52,920 nucleotides of DNA, from assembly GCA_028714035.1 (NCBI GenBank), contig JAQTNA010000033.1, forward strand, positions 1 through 52,920. The letters run 5' to 3'. The first letter of the stretch is position 1. Each line of letters begins with the position of its first letter. Under the pieces are notes generated by a model, which saw nothing but the letters and a program-made list of their open reading frames with translations, was not told the DNA's origin and searched no databases. A program made the translations under genes and the position numbers. Shown in pieces: positions 40,942 to 51,282 of this stretch. Origin of the DNA: Rhodocyclaceae bacterium. Its GTDB lineage: Bacteria; Pseudomonadota; Gammaproteobacteria; Burkholderiales; Rhodocyclaceae.

Positions 40942-43326
40942 TTGGAACGCTTGATGGTGAAGAAGGCGGCGGTATTGGGGGCCGGGGTGATGGGCGCGCA
41001 GATCGCCGCCCACCTGGCCAATGCCGGGGTGCCGGTGGTGCTGTTCGATCTGGCGGCGAAGGAGGGCGACCCGGACGGTATCGTCCGGAAGGCACTGGAC
41101 GGCCTGAAAAAGATGGACCCGGCGCCGCTGGCGGCGAAGGACATCCTGGCCGGGATCGAGGCCGCCAACTACGAGACGGGTCTGGCGCAGCTCGCCGATT
41201 GCGACCTCGTGGTGGAGGCCATCGCCGAGAAGATGGAATGGAAGGAAGACCTGTACCGGCGCATCGCTCCCCATCTGGCTCCGGGCGCCATCCTGGCTTC
41301 CAACACCTCCGGTCTCGCCATCGCCCGGTTGGCGGAGGTGTTGCCGGAAGTTCTGAAGAGCCGTTTCTGCGGCATCCACTTCTTCAATCCGCCGCGCTAC
41401 ATGGCCCTGGTGGAACTGATCGCCGCGCCGGAAACGGCTCCGGCCATGCTCGACGCCCTGGAAACCTGGCTGACCACGCGCCTGGGCAAGTCGGTGGTGC
41501 GGGCCAAGGATACCCCCAACTTCGTCGCCAACCGGGTGGGGGTGTTCTCCATCCTGGCGGTGATGCACCACACGGCGCGCCTGGGATTGGGCTTCGATGA
41601 GGTGGATGCCCTCACGGGGCCGAAGATCGGCCGCCCGAAGAGCGCCACCTATCGCACCGCCGACGTGGTGGGCCTGGACACCCTGGCCCACGTGGTGCAG
41701 ACCATGCGCGATACGCTTCCCGGCGATCCCTGGCATGCCTATTTCAAGAACCCCGCCTGGCTGGATGCGCTGATCGGCAAGGGTGCCCTGGGCCAGAAGA
41801 CCCGTTGCGGCATCTTCCGGAAGGCGGGCAAGGAGATCCAGGTGCTGGACCTGGCACGGGCGGACTACCGCGCTTCCGCCGGGGAAATCGCCCCGGAAGT
41901 GGCGGACATCCTGAAGATGAAAGACCCCGCCGCCCGTTTCAATGCCCTGCGCGCGTCCTCCCACGTACAGGCCCGCTTCCTCTGGGCCATCTTCCGGGAC
42001 GTGTTCCACTACTGCGCCTATCACCTGGCGGACATCGCGGACAACGCCCGGGACGTGGACCTGGCCATGCGCTGGGGTTTCGGTTGGGCGCTGGGGCCTT
42101 TCGAGACCTGGCAGGCCGCCGGCTGGCAGGCCCTGGCCGCCGCCATCGAGGCGGATATCAAAGCGGGCGAGGCCATGGCCAATGCACCCCTGCCGGCCTG
42201 GGTGAAGGAGCGGGGCCACGGCGTGCATGAGCCCGCCGGTTCGTGGTCCGCTGCCGAAGGCTATCTCAAGCCTCGCTCGAACCTGCCGGTCTATGGCCGC
42301 CAGCTCTATCCGGAGCGGGTCCTGGGCGAGGCGCCGGATGCCCCGGGCGCGACGGTCTGGCAGAACGCCGGAGTGCGCCTGTGGACCCATGGACTGGAGC
42401 CGAGGATCGCCATCCTGTCCATCATCTCCAAGGCCCATACCATAGGCGACGAGGTGCTGGACGGGGTGCTGGAGGCGGTGTCCCGCGCCGAGTCGGAATT
42501 CGATGGCCTGGTCATCTGGCACGAGCCGCCCTTCGCCGTCGGTGCCAACCTGCAACAGGTGTCGGAGGCCCTCGCCGCGGGCCAGTTCGATCTTCTCGAA
42601 GCCACCGTCGCCAAGTTCCAGCGCACCTCCATGCGCCTGAAGTACGCCCAGGTGCCGGTGGTGGCCGCAGTGCAGGGCATGGCGCTGGGCGGCGGCTGCG
42701 AGTTCGTCATGCACGCCACGCGCCGCGTCGCCGCCCTGGAGAGTTACGTGGGCCTGGTGGAGGCGGGCGTGGGCCTGATTCCCGCCGGCGGCGGCTGCAA
42801 GGAGTTCGCTCTCCAGGCCGCCCGCCTGGCGGCCCGCTCGCCCACGCCGGGGGAGGTGTTTCCCTACATCCAGAGCAGTTTCCAGAACATCGCCATGGCC
42901 AATGTGGCCAAGAGCGCCCTGGAAGCGCGCCAGATGGGCTTCATGCAGGAGTCCGACCCGGTCTTGTTCCACAGCCGGGAGTTGTTGTACGTCGCATTGA
43001 AGGAGGCCCGGGCCCTGGCCGAATCCGGCTATGCGCCGCCCATGCCCGTCCGCAAGGTGACGGTGGCCGGCCGTAACGGCATCGCCACCCTGGAACTGAT
43101 GCTGGTGAACATGAAGGAAGGCGGCATGATCTCGGCCCACGACTACCAGGTGGCCAAATGCGCCGCCACGGCTCTGTGCGGGGGCGACGTGGAAACCGGT
43201 TCTCAGGTGGACGAGGAATGGCTCCTCACCGTGGAGCGCCGGCTTTTCGTAGACCTGCTCAAGACCCCGGAAACCCAGGCCCGCATCCGGCACATGCTGG
43301 AAACGGGAAAACCGCTCAGGAACTAG
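40942..43326 (+). CDS. 3-Hydroxyacyl-CoA dehydrogenase/enoyl-CoA hydratase fusion (FadB-like, reversed domain order)
   Basis: 794 residues. It catalyses hydration and NAD-dependent oxidation steps of beta-oxidation. The hydroxyacyl-CoA dehydrogenase comes first (KKAAVLGAGVMGAQIAAHLA, ILASNTSGLAIARLAEV, GIHFFNPPRYMALVELI), and the enoyl-CoA hydratase domain is at the C-terminal end (VAAVQGMALGGGCEFVMHAT with a catalytic-type Glu, YVGLVEAGVGLIPAGGGCKE with a second Glu). In E. coli FadB the order is the opposite. The start TTG at 40942 is chosen because AAGGAGA lies 7-8 bases upstream; ATG 40954 lacks a site. Partner thiolase follows. Confidence 0.93.
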   Translation: MERLMVKKAAVLGAGVMGAQIAAHLANAGVPVVLFDLAAKEGDPDGIVRKALDGLKKMDPAPLAAKDILAGIEAANYETGLAQLADCDLVVEAIAEKMEWKEDLYRRIAPHLAPGAILASNTSGLAIARLAEVLPEVLKSRFCGIHFFNPPRYMALVELIAAPETAPAMLDALETWLTTRLGKSVVRAKDTPNFVANRVGVFSILAVMHHTARLGLGFDEVDALTGPKIGRPKSATYRTADVVGLDTLAHVVQTMRDTLPGDPWHAYFKNPAWLDALIGKGALGQKTRCGIFRKAGKEIQVLDLARADYRASAGEIAPEVADILKMKDPAARFNALRASSHVQARFLWAIFRDVFHYCAYHLADIADNARDVDLAMRWGFGWALGPFETWQAAGWQALAAAIEADIKAGEAMANAPLPAWVKERGHGVHEPAGSWSAAEGYLKPRSNLPVYGRQLYPERVLGEAPDAPGATVWQNAGVRLWTHGLEPRIAILSIISKAHTIGDEVLDGVLEAVSRAESEFDGLVIWHEPPFAVGANLQQVSEALAAGQFDLLEATVAKFQRTSMRLKYAQVPVVAAVQGMALGGGCEFVMHATRRVAALESYVGLVEAGVGLIPAGGGCKEFALQAARLAARSPTPGEVFPYIQSSFQNIAMANVAKSALEARQMGFMQESDPVLFHSRELLYVALKEARALAESGYAPPMPVRKVTVAGRNGIATLELMLVNMKEGGMISAHDYQVAKCAATALCGGDVETGSQVDEEWLLTVERRLFVDLLKTPETQARIRHMLETGKPLRN

Positions 43327-43420
43327 GGAGTGGGGAGTGGGGAGTGGGAAGTGGGAAGTGGGAAGTGAGTTTTCTCAGTACTCAGTACTCAGCACTCAGC
43401 ACTCACCCCTCACTCCTCAC
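43327..43420. repeat. Heptameric repeat cluster, GGGAGTG and ACTCAGT types
   Basis: Tandem GGGAGTG/GGAAGTG units (43327-43369) followed by CAGTACT and CAGCACT units (43376-43403) and CCCTCACTCC. The G-rich first half and C-rich second half can pair imperfectly. The cluster occupies the entire gap between the fadB-like gene and the thiolase within an operon. Confidence 0.8.
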
Positions 43421-43436
43421 GCATTTGGAGAAAATA

Positions 43437-44636
43437 ATGACCAAACAAATTCAAGACGCCTACATCGTGGCCGCCACACGGTTGCCGGTGGCAAAACGCA
43501 AGGGAGCATTCAAGAACGTGCGGCCGGACGACATGCTGGCGGCGGTGCTCTCGAACGTGCTGGCCCAGGTGCCGCAACTGGACCCGGCCCTGGTGGCCGA
43601 CGTCATCGTCGGTTGCGCCATGCCGGAGGGTGAGCAGGGCATGAACGTGGCGCGCATCGGCCTCTTGCTGGCGGGGCTGCCGAACACCGTGCCGGGCGTG
43701 ACGGTGAACCGCTTCTGCGCCTCCGGCTTGCAGGCGGTGGCGGATGCGGCCGCGCGCATCCGGCTGGGGGAGGCGGACGTGATGATCGCCGCCGGCACCG
43801 AGTCCATGAGCGTCATGCCCCAGATCATGGGCAACAAGATCAGCATGAACCCGGCCATCTTCGAGAAGGACGAGAACCGGGGCATCGCCTTCGGCATGGG
43901 CCTCACGGCCGAGAACGTGGCGGCCCGCTGGCAGGTGTCCCGGGCGGATCAGGACGCCTTCGCCGTGGAATCCCACCGGCGGGCCCTGGCGGCTATCGCC
44001 TCCGGCCATTTCCGGGCCGAGATCAGCCCCTACACCGTGCGCGAACATCTGCCGGACCTGGCCAGCGGCCGGGTGAACATCCGGGAGAAGGTGGTGGAAA
44101 CGGACGAAGGCCCCCGCCCGGATGCCAGCCTGGAAGGCCTGGCGAAGCTGAAGCCGGTGTTCGCCGCCCGGGGTTCCGTCACGGCCGGCAATGCCTCCCA
44201 GATGTCGGACGGGGCGGGGGCCGTGCTCCTGGTCTCGGAGAAGATTCTGCGCCAGTTCAATCTCCAGCCCCTGGCCCGCTTCGCCGGCTTCTCCGTGGCG
44301 GGCGTGCCCCCCGAGATCATGGGCATCGGTCCGGTGGAAGCCATCCCTCGGGTGCTGAAACAGGGCGGCATCAGCCTCGCTGACGTGGACTGGATCGAAC
44401 TGAACGAGGCCTTCGCCGCCCAGGCCCTGGCCGTGGCGCGGCAGCTGGAGCTGGACCCGGCCAAGGTGAATCCCCTGGGCGGCGCCATCGCCCTGGGCCA
44501 TCCTCTGGGGGCCACCGGCGCCATACGCACCGCCACCCTGGTGCACGGCCTGCGCCGGGAGGCGAAGAAGTGGGGGCTGGTGAGCATGTGCATAGGCACG
44601 GGCATGGGCGCGGCCGGGCTGTTCGAGGCGATGTGA
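43437..44636 (+). CDS. Acetyl-CoA acyltransferase (3-ketoacyl-CoA thiolase)
   Basis: 399 residues. Thiolytic cleavage of 3-ketoacyl-CoA, the last step of beta-oxidation. Nucleophile Cys94 in VNRFCASGLQAVADAAAR; C-terminal signature GGAIALGHPLGATGAIR with the active His, and CIGTGMGAAG with the second Cys. ELNEAFAAQALAVARQL is also typical. Size and sequence suit FadA/FadI; the partner is the fusion at 40942. TTGGAG eight bases before the ATG supports the start. Confidence 0.95.
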   Translation: MTKQIQDAYIVAATRLPVAKRKGAFKNVRPDDMLAAVLSNVLAQVPQLDPALVADVIVGCAMPEGEQGMNVARIGLLLAGLPNTVPGVTVNRFCASGLQAVADAAARIRLGEADVMIAAGTESMSVMPQIMGNKISMNPAIFEKDENRGIAFGMGLTAENVAARWQVSRADQDAFAVESHRRALAAIASGHFRAEISPYTVREHLPDLASGRVNIREKVVETDEGPRPDASLEGLAKLKPVFAARGSVTAGNASQMSDGAGAVLLVSEKILRQFNLQPLARFAGFSVAGVPPEIMGIGPVEAIPRVLKQGGISLADVDWIELNEAFAAQALAVARQLELDPAKVNPLGGAIALGHPLGATGAIRTATLVHGLRREAKKWGLVSMCIGTGMGAAGLFEAM

Positions 44637-44646
44637 GTGGTGACGC

Positions 44647-44666
44647 GGGGCCGGCTTCAGCCGGCC
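44647..44666. repeat. Single GGGGCCGGCTTCAGCCGGCC repeat unit
   Basis: One hairpin of the GGGGC(C/G)GGCTTCAGCC family, between the thiolase stop and the chalcone-isomerase-like gene. Confidence 0.65.
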
Positions 44667-44682
44667 ATGAGGAAGGATACAG

Positions 44683-45249
44683 ATGAAAAAAACTTGCTTG
44701 CTGTTGTTGTTGCTGGTCGGCGCTCTGGCGGCGGGTTCCGTTTCGGCGGCCGAGGTGGCCGGGGTGAAGCTGGAGGACCGGGTGCAGGCCGGGCAATCCG
44801 AGCTGGTTCTGAATGGCGCCGGGGTGCGCAAGAAACTGTTCATCAAGGTCTATGTGGCGGCCCTCTATGTGCCCCAGAAAAGCGCGGCCGCCGCCGCCCT
44901 GCTGGAGAGCGGACCCCGGCGCATGGTGCTTTCCATGTTGCGGGACGTGGAGGCACCGACCCTGTTTTCCGCCTTGCGGGACGGCCTGAAGGACAACCTG
45001 GAGCCGGCGGTGCTGGCGGGTTTTCAGACCCAGGTGGATCAGCTGGGCGCCCTCATGGGCAAGATCGGCAACGCTCGGACCGGCGACCGCATCGTCCTGG
45101 ACCTGGGGCCGGCGGGGGTCACGGTATCCCATAACGCGGTGTCTCATGGTACGGTGACGGGCGGCTCGTTTGCCTCGGCCCTGCTGACCATCTGGCTGGG
45201 CGAACATCCGGTGGACAAGGATCTGAAGCAGGCCCTGCTGGGGGGATGA
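44683..45249 (+). CDS. Chalcone-isomerase-like exported protein
   Basis: 188 residues. Signal peptide (CLLLLLLVGALAAGSVSAAE). The mature part has the bacterial chalcone-isomerase-like fold: EVAGVKLEDRVQAGQSELVL, NGAGVRKKLFIKVYVAALYV, MVLSMLRDVEAPTLFSALRD. Bacterial members are not flavonoid enzymes; plant relatives bind fatty acids, and the bacterial ones are of unknown function. The position between thiolase and acyl-CoA ligase agrees with a fatty-acid-related role (inference). AGGAAGGATAC before the ATG provides the ribosome site. Confidence 0.85.
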   Translation: MKKTCLLLLLLVGALAAGSVSAAEVAGVKLEDRVQAGQSELVLNGAGVRKKLFIKVYVAALYVPQKSAAAAALLESGPRRMVLSMLRDVEAPTLFSALRDGLKDNLEPAVLAGFQTQVDQLGALMGKIGNARTGDRIVLDLGPAGVTVSHNAVSHGTVTGGSFASALLTIWLGEHPVDKDLKQALLGG

Positions 45250-45250
45250 G

Positions 45251-45278
45251 TCGAGAGTCGAGAGTCGAGAGTCGAGAG
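45251..45278. repeat. Heptameric tandem repeat (TCGAGAG)4
   Basis: Four exact copies of TCGAGAG, starting two bases after the stop codon of the chalcone-isomerase-like gene. No inverted arm is seen. Confidence 0.85.
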
Positions 45279-45313
45279 CGAAAATATGCGCACCGAAGGT
45301 GCGGTGATAAAAA

Positions 45314-45457
45314 ACCTGATTAGCGCTAATCTTCATCTGGCGTTGAAACAGCGCCAGATCTTATCCAAGTACTCTATCGTGGGGCGGGCTTCAGCCCGCC
45401 ATGGCCGGATAAATCCGGCCCCACAACGGGCTGGCTGAAGATTAGAGCTAATCAGGT
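45314..45457. repeat. 144-base element with 22-bp terminal inverted repeats and nested hairpins
   Basis: The left end (45314-45335) and right end (45436-45457) are inverted complements over 22 bases with one mismatch, each centred on a GATTAGnGCTAATC palindrome. Inside are ATCTGGCG/CGCCAGAT (45335-45359) and a paired GTGGGGC hairpin (45379-45424). No ORF. The form fits a miniature mobile element or a repeat inserted between two operator copies; no clear target duplication (flanks are A-rich). It fills the gap before fadD. Confidence 0.7.
45379..45424. repeat. Paired GTGGGGCGGGCTTCAGCCCG...CCGGCCCCAC palindromic repeat
   Basis: Two hairpins (GGCGGGCTTCAGCCCGCC; GGCCGGATAAATCCGGCC) flanked by GTGG/CCAC. 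It is nested within the 45314-45457 element. Confidence 0.8.
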
Positions 45458-45477
45458 AAGAAAATATCGGAGGAGAC

Positions 45478-47142
45478 ATGGAGAAAACCTGGCTGCGGCA
45501 CTATCCGCCCGGGGTACCGGAGGACGTGGATTGGCGCCGCTGTCCTTCCCTGGTGGCCATGGCGGAGGAGGACTTCAAGCGGTACGCGCACCGGACGGCC
45601 TACCTCAGCATGGGTACCGGTCTCACGTACGGCGAGGTGGACCGCCTGTCCCGGCATTTTGCCGCCTGGTTGCAAGGGCGTGGCCTGGCCAAGGGTGCGC
45701 GGGTGGCCCTCATGATGCCCAACGTGCTCCAGTATCCGGTGTGCCTGTTCGGGGCACTGCGGGCCGGTTGCGTGGTGGTGAACTGCAACCCGCTGTACAC
45801 CGCCCGGGAGCTCGAACACCAGTTGAAGGACTCCGGCGCCGAGGCCATCGTCATCCTGGAGAATTTCGCCGGCACCCTGCAACAGGTCATTGCCAGGACG
45901 GCGGTGAAACAGGTGGTGGTGACCTCCATCGGCGAGATGCTCGGTGCCGTGAAGGGTCGCGTGGTGGATTTCGCCTGCCGCCACGTGAAGAAGATGGTGC
46001 CGGCCTGGTCCCTGCCGGGGGCGGTGACCCTGCGCCAGGCCTTGGGCGAGGTTTCGGAGCAGGCCTTCCGACCCGTTCCCCTGGTCCAGGAAGATCTGGC
46101 TTTTCTCCAGTACACCGGCGGCACCACCGGCATCTCCAAGGGCGCCATGCTCTCCCATGGCAACATCGTCGCCAACGTGACGCAGGCCGAGGCCTGGCTG
46201 ATTCCCTCGGTGCGCCGCGAGGGCGAACTGGTGGTTACGGCCCTGCCCTTGTACCACATCTTCGCCCTGACGGCGAACTGCCTGACCTTCCTGCGTTTCG
46301 GCGCCGCCAACCTGCTCATCGTCAATCCGCGGGACATCCCGGGCTTCGTGAAGGACCTGGGCCGGCACCGCTTCACCGTCATCACCGGGGTGAACACCCT
46401 GTTCAATGCCCTGCTCAACAACGAGGATTTCGCCCGCCTGGATTTTTCCAGCCTGAAGATCACCCTCGGAGGCGGCATGGCGGTGCAGCAGCCCGTGGCC
46501 GAGCGCTGGAAACAGGTGACGGGCAAGCCCCTGGTGCAGGCCTACGGCCTCACGGAAACCTCGCCGGCGGTGACCATCCATCCCCTGGACCTGGCGCAAT
46601 TCGATGGTTCCATCGGCCTGCCCATTTCTTCCACCGAGCTTTCCATCCGGGACGACGACGGCGAGGAGGTCTCCCTGGGTCAGGTGGGGGAGATCTGCGT
46701 GCGCGGACCCCAGGTGACCGCCGGCTACTGGCAGCGGCCGGATGAGACGGCCAAGGTGTTCCATGCAGACGCCTTCCTGCGCACCGGCGACATGGGCTAC
46801 GTGGATCAGGCGGGGCGGGTCTTCCTGGTGGACCGCAAGAAGGACATGATCCTGGTCTCCGGCTTCAACGTCTATCCCAACGAGGTGGAGGAAGTGGTGG
46901 CCATGCACCCCGGCGTGAACGAGGTGGCGGCCATAGGCGTGCCGGACGAGCGCACGGGGGAGGCGGTGAAGATCTTCGTCGTGAGGAAGGATCCGAATCT
47001 CACCGCCGAGGAAATCATCGCCCACTGCCGTACCCAGCTCACCGCCTACAAGGTGCCGCACCACGTGGAGTTCCGCGCCGACATGCCGCGCACGGCGGTG
47101 GGCAAGATTCTGCGCCGGGCACTCAAAGAGACGGCGTCGTAG
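45478..47142 (+). CDS. fadD: Long-chain fatty-acid-CoA ligase
   Basis: 554 residues. It activates fatty acids to acyl-CoA via an acyl-adenylate. ANL-superfamily motifs: LQYTGGTTGISKGAMLSHGN (P-loop), QAYGLTETSPAVTIHP, LRTGDMGYVDQAGRVFLVDR, KKDMILVSGFNVYPNEVEEV (FACS signature) and TAVGKILRR with the C-terminal catalytic Lys. Length and sequence suit E. coli FadD. CGGAGGAG precedes the ATG. The stop TAG (47140-47142) is inside a GTAGGTCGGG repeat. Confidence 0.95.
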   Translation: MEKTWLRHYPPGVPEDVDWRRCPSLVAMAEEDFKRYAHRTAYLSMGTGLTYGEVDRLSRHFAAWLQGRGLAKGARVALMMPNVLQYPVCLFGALRAGCVVVNCNPLYTARELEHQLKDSGAEAIVILENFAGTLQQVIARTAVKQVVVTSIGEMLGAVKGRVVDFACRHVKKMVPAWSLPGAVTLRQALGEVSEQAFRPVPLVQEDLAFLQYTGGTTGISKGAMLSHGNIVANVTQAEAWLIPSVRREGELVVTALPLYHIFALTANCLTFLRFGAANLLIVNPRDIPGFVKDLGRHRFTVITGVNTLFNALLNNEDFARLDFSSLKITLGGGMAVQQPVAERWKQVTGKPLVQAYGLTETSPAVTIHPLDLAQFDGSIGLPISSTELSIRDDDGEEVSLGQVGEICVRGPQVTAGYWQRPDETAKVFHADAFLRTGDMGYVDQAGRVFLVDRKKDMILVSGFNVYPNEVEEVVAMHPGVNEVAAIGVPDERTGEAVKIFVVRKDPNLTAEEIIAHCRTQLTAYKVPHHVEFRADMPRTAVGKILRRALKETAS

Positions 47143-47204
47143 GTCGGGATTTATCCCGATACGGTGTTTCGTGCGTGATCTTGTCGGGTTGAAACCCGAC
47201 CTAC
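47139..47204. repeat. Paired GTAGGTCGGG...CCCGACCTAC palindromic repeat
   Basis: GTAGGTCGGGATTTATCCCG and GTCGGGTTGAAACCCGACCT in inverted arrangement. Its first TAG is the fadD stop codon. Located between fadD and the nitronate monooxygenase gene. Confidence 0.85.
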
Positions 47205-47219
47205 AAGAAGGAACTGAAC

Positions 47220-48188
47220 ATGCCCCTGCCACCCCTGTTCCACGGCCGGCTGACCCTGCCGGTCATCGCCGCCCCCATGTTCATCGTCTCCAACCCGGAG
47301 CTGGTGATCGCCCAGTGCCTGGCGGGCGTGGTGGGCAGTTTCCCGGCCTTGAACGCCCGGCCGGCGGAGGCCCTGGGCCAGTGGCTGACCCGCATCGAGA
47401 CCGGCCTGGGAGAGGCTCGTTCGGACGACCCCTCGCGCAAGGTCGCGCCCTACGCCGTGAACCAGATCGTCCATCCCAGCAACCCCAGGCTGGAACGCGA
47501 TCTTCACGTCTGCGCCGAGCACAAGGTGCCGCTCATCATCACCAGCCTCAGGGCGCCGGGCGAGGTGGTGCGGGCGGTGCACGGCTGGGGTGGGCTGGTG
47601 TTCCACGACGTCATCAGCGTGCGCCACGCGGAAAAGGCCCTGGAAGCGGGAGTGGATGGCCTGATCCTGGTGTGCGCCGGGGCCGGCGGGCATGCCGGCA
47701 CCCTGTCTCCCTTCGCGCTCCTGGGCGAGGTGCGCCGTTTCTGGGACGGACCCCTGGTGCTGGCGGGCAGCCTGGGCAGCGGCAGCGCCATCCTGGCGGC
47801 CCAGGCCATGGGCGCGGACCTGGCCTATATGGGCACCCGCTTCATCGCCACGAAGGAGGCCCATGCCACGCCGGCCTACCAGCAGGCGATCGTGGACGGA
47901 AACGCGGCGGACGTGGTGTATACGCCCTATTTCACCGGAGTGGCCGGCAACTACCTGAAGGCCAGCATCCGCGCCGCTGGCCTGGACCCGGATCATCTGC
48001 CCGAGCCGGACGCCCGCGGGCTGAAGATGGGCGAGGGGGAAGCCAAGGCCTGGCGCGACATCTGGGGCGCGGGCCAGGGCGTGGGCCTGATCTCCGACGT
48101 GCCTTCTACCGCGGAACTGGTGGCCCGCCTGCGCGCCGAATATGCCGACGCCCGGCAACGCCTGGCGGCGATCAGTTATCATCCCTGA
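47220..48188 (+). CDS. Nitronate monooxygenase family flavoprotein
   Basis: 322 residues. FMN-dependent TIM-barrel protein. Family segments: LTLPVIAAPMFIVSNPELVI, VFHDVISVRHAEKALEAGVD, LILVCAGAGGHAGTLSPFAL (flavin-phosphate loop), ADLAYMGTRFIATKEAHATP, VYTPYFTGVAGNYLK. Many members oxidise nitronates, but the wider family includes enoyl-reductase-like proteins, so the true substrate is open; presence in a fatty-acid cluster is common for this family in proteobacteria. AAGGAACTGAAC gives the ribosome site. Confidence 0.9.
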   Translation: MPLPPLFHGRLTLPVIAAPMFIVSNPELVIAQCLAGVVGSFPALNARPAEALGQWLTRIETGLGEARSDDPSRKVAPYAVNQIVHPSNPRLERDLHVCAEHKVPLIITSLRAPGEVVRAVHGWGGLVFHDVISVRHAEKALEAGVDGLILVCAGAGGHAGTLSPFALLGEVRRFWDGPLVLAGSLGSGSAILAAQAMGADLAYMGTRFIATKEAHATPAYQQAIVDGNAADVVYTPYFTGVAGNYLKASIRAAGLDPDHLPEPDARGLKMGEGEAKAWRDIWGAGQGVGLISDVPSTAELVARLRAEYADARQRLAAISYHP

Positions 48189-48210
48189 CCGCTTTTCGAG
48201 GCCATCCGCC

Positions 48211-48630
48211 ATGACCGATACGCCGCACCGCCTGATCCACGTTTGCCGTATTCCCATCCGTTGGGGCGACATGGATGCCTACGGGCACGTGAACAACACC
48301 GTCTATTTCCGCTATGCGGAACAGGCCCGGATCGAATGGCTGGAGGACGCCGGCTATGGCGCCGGGGCGTCCCAGGACGAGGGGCCGGTCATCGTGAATG
48401 CCAGTTGCACCTTCCTCATTCCCATGAGCTATCCGGGCACGGTGGAGCTCAAGACCTACGTCGGCCACATCGGCCGCAGCAGCTTCGCCACCTATTACGA
48501 GATGCGCATCGAAGGCGATGAACGCCTGTTCGCCGACGGGGCGGCCAAGGTGGTCTGGATGAGCCCACGGACGGGGAAGTCCGTGCCCCTGCCGGACATT
48601 CTGCGCCGTTTGCTGGAGGCCGCGGCCTGA
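48211..48630 (+). CDS. Acyl-CoA thioesterase, 4-hydroxybenzoyl-CoA thioesterase (hotdog) family
   Basis: 139 residues. Single hotdog domain: RWGDMDAYGHVNNTVYFRYA with the catalytic Asp of DxxGHVNN, then EQARIEWLEDAGYGAG, VIVNASCTFLIPMSYPGTVE. Hydrolyses acyl-CoA of unknown chain length, in the cytoplasm. It follows the nitronate monooxygenase by 22 bases, same strand, and ends the fatty-acid region. No strong ribosome site; ATG 48211 fits family length. Confidence 0.9.
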   Translation: MTDTPHRLIHVCRIPIRWGDMDAYGHVNNTVYFRYAEQARIEWLEDAGYGAGASQDEGPVIVNASCTFLIPMSYPGTVELKTYVGHIGRSSFATYYEMRIEGDERLFADGAAKVVWMSPRTGKSVPLPDILRRLLEAAA

Positions 48631-48659
48631 CAGGGAAGGCCCTGCTGCCATGCCGGTTT

Positions 48660-50350
<1,691 letters not shown>

Positions 50351-50364
50351 GATGCGTCTGCCCT

Positions 50365-50420
50365 GTAGGATGATTCATTCGCCCGCTCAACTGCTTCAGG
50401 GCGAATGAATTCGCCCCTAC
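50365..50420. repeat. GTAGGATGATTCATTCGCCC...CGAATTCGCCCCTAC palindromic repeat
   Basis: The arms ATTCATTCGCCC and GGGCGAATGAAT pair over 12 bases, flanked by GTAGG/CCTAC. A third variant of the GTAGG-ended paired repeats, located between pyrG and kdsA. Confidence 0.75.
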
Positions 50421-50436
50421 AAAGGTATCAAACAAG

Positions 50437-51278
50437 ATGAACCTCTGCGGTTTTCCGGTCGGACTCGACCAGCCCTTCTTCCTCATCGCCGGACCCTGCG
50501 TCATCGAGTCGCGGCAGCTGGCCATGGACACCGCCGGCGCACTGAAGGAAATCTGCGCCGACCTGGGCATTCCCTTCATCTACAAGTCGTCCTACGACAA
50601 GGCCAATCGCTCCTCCGGCGTGTCCTTCCGGGGCCCCGGCATGGAAGCCGGACTGGAAATCCTGGCGGAGGTGAGGGCGACCCTTGGCGTGCCGGTGCTG
50701 ACGGACGTGCATACCGAGGACGAGGTGCCGCTCGCCGCGGCCGTGGCGGACGTGTTGCAGACCCCCGCCTTCCTCTGTCGGCAGACGGACTTCATAGCCG
50801 CCGTCGCCTCTTGTGGCCGGCCGGTGAATATCAAGAAGGGCCAGTTCCTCGCGCCCCAGGACATGAAGAACGTGGTGGACAAGGCGCGGGCCGCGGCCAA
50901 GGCCGCCCGGGTGCCGGACGGCATCATGGTGTGCGAGCGCGGCGTGTCCTTCGGCTACAACAACCTGGTCTCGGACATGAGGAGCCTTTCCATCATGCGC
51001 GACACCGGCTGCCCGGTGGTGTTCGATGCCACCCATTCGGTGCAGTTGCCGGGGGGGCAGGGCCTGGTGAGCGGCGGCCAGAGGGAATTCGTGCCGGTCC
51101 TGGCGCGGGCCGCGGTGGCCGCCGGCGTCTCGGGCCTGTTCATGGAGACCCACCCGGACCCGGCCAAGGCCATGTCCGACGGCCCCAACGCCTGGCCGCT
51201 GGCGCGCATGAAGAGCCTCCTGGCGACCCTCAGGGACCTGGACGCGCTGGTGAAGAGCCGGCCGCTGGAGGAAATGCT

Positions 51279-51282
<4 letters not shown>
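50437..51282 (+). CDS. kdsA: 3-Deoxy-8-phosphooctulonate (Kdo-8-P) synthase
   Basis: 281 residues. Condenses arabinose 5-phosphate and phosphoenolpyruvate for the Kdo part of LPS. Segments: [96 protein letters not shown] and [20 protein letters not shown]. Cys21 in IAGPCVIES is the metal ligand of the metal-dependent class (Asn replaces it in the E. coli metal-independent enzyme). The gene overlaps the following one at the stop codon. Confidence 0.97.

Noticed and set aside
43327..43420. CRISPR array
   Set aside because: Units are 7 bases in tandem without spacers; no cas genes are near.
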